From: Nitrospirota bacterium
GTDB taxonomy: Bacteria > Nitrospirota > UBA9217
DNA: 5,096 bases
Assembly: GCA_017885365.1 (NCBI GenBank)
Contig: JAFNGD010000212.1
Coordinates: 1,669-6,764, forward strand
Direction of reading: 5' to 3'
Shown here: piece by piece, positions 4,858 to 5,096 of the stretch
Layout of the letters: each line of letters opens with the position of its first letter
Position numbering within the stretch: position 1 is the first letter of the stretch
Made by a program: the position numbers and the translations under genes
The notes under the pieces: generated by a model
Databases searched by the model: none
Told to the model about the DNA's origin: nothing
What the model saw: only the letters and a program-made list of their open reading frames with translations

Positions 4858-5096
4858 ATGAAAGCACCCGCAGGAAAAGGCAAGAAGTACAGCACCAGCT
4901 ATAAGAAAAAGATCGTGATCACTGATACGTACATTACGAAGGGCGGACAGGGCGCCGCGGTCTGCGAGGGCTGCCAGGCTGTGTACCGGAACAAGCGCTG
5001 GTATGTGGGTCCCGAGATCATCAAGGCCGGAACGGTGATGATGAAGGTGGTCTGCCCTGCGTGCCTCAAGATCCGGGACAACTTCCCGGGCGGCAT
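4858..5096 (+). CDS. BCAM0308-like zinc-ribbon protein (3' partial)
   Basis: An open frame of 79 codons runs off the right edge. TAAGGAGG (4844-4851), a perfect anti-SD match, lies 6 bases before the ATG. After a basic N-terminus (KGKKYSTSYKKK), two Cys pairs appear: VCEGCQAVY (C36, C39) and VCPACLKIRDNFPGG (C66, C69). A tryptophan, NKRW, follows the first pair. This layout, CxxC-x-VY-x-KRW then CPAC-x-x-IRDxxP, is what I recall for BCAM0308-family proteins, which carry an NMD3-like zinc ribbon and are about 150-170 residues long. Four cysteines should bind one zinc. In Burkholderia the namesake lies in a low-oxygen-activated locus, by recall, and its molecular function is not established. 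It is the third gene of the rightward cluster. Only the N-terminal half is visible, so the family call is moderately firm. Confidence 0.78.
   Translation, partial: MKAPAGKGKKYSTSYKKKIVITDTYITKGGQGAAVCEGCQAVYRNKRWYVGPEIIKAGTVMMKVVCPACLKIRDNFPGG

Noticed and set aside
4194..4895. Long minus-strand frame of 233 codons opposite the rightward cluster
   Set aside because: It is antisense to two genes with good SDs and a recognised family; its His/Leu/Arg-rich content is typical of a shadow frame.

Overview
The window is about 5.1 kb of moderately GC-rich bacterial chromosome with sigma70-type promoters and strong Shine-Dalgarno sequences. A CRP/FNR regulator, a standalone TrpB2, a deaminase-type Dcd, an MTH1187-family protein and a zinc-ribbon protein, plus palindromic intergenic repeats, fit an environmental Gram-negative such as a Desulfobacterota or Nitrospirota member. 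That placement is an inference from style and gene content. No single gene proves it.

Layout from left to right: (1) the C-terminal two thirds of a TrpB2-type tryptophan synthase beta chain (+), cut by the window edge; (2) a perfect GC-rich hairpin that appears to end both this gene and the convergent CRP/FNR regulator (-); (3) a back-to-back promoter region from which the regulator (-) and a cold-shock protein (+) diverge; (4) a textbook terminator after the cold-shock gene; (5) about 360 bp without a convincing gene, holding a roughly 126-bp palindromic repeat element and a short tandem motif; (6) plsC (-) and, upstream of it on the same strand, dcd (-), separated by 143 bp of hairpin-bearing sequence; (7) a second divergent promoter region with well-formed promoters on both strands and an unusual cluster of AAACAG/CTGTTT inverted repeats over the dcd promoter; (8) a rightward three-gene cluster: an MTH1187-type thiamine-binding-like protein, an unrecognised 70-residue probably helical protein, and a zinc-ribbon protein that runs off the right edge.

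Most of the window is housekeeping: amino-acid, lipid and nucleotide metabolism, cold shock, global regulation. The parts that deserve a second look are the operator-like repeats at dcd, the small rightward cluster with its unknown middle gene, the CRP-like regulator (DNA-contact residues kept, cAMP adenine-contact residues replaced), and the intergenic repeat element. I see no CRISPR array, transposase, phage gene, tRNA or rRNA, and no clear new defence or biosynthetic system.
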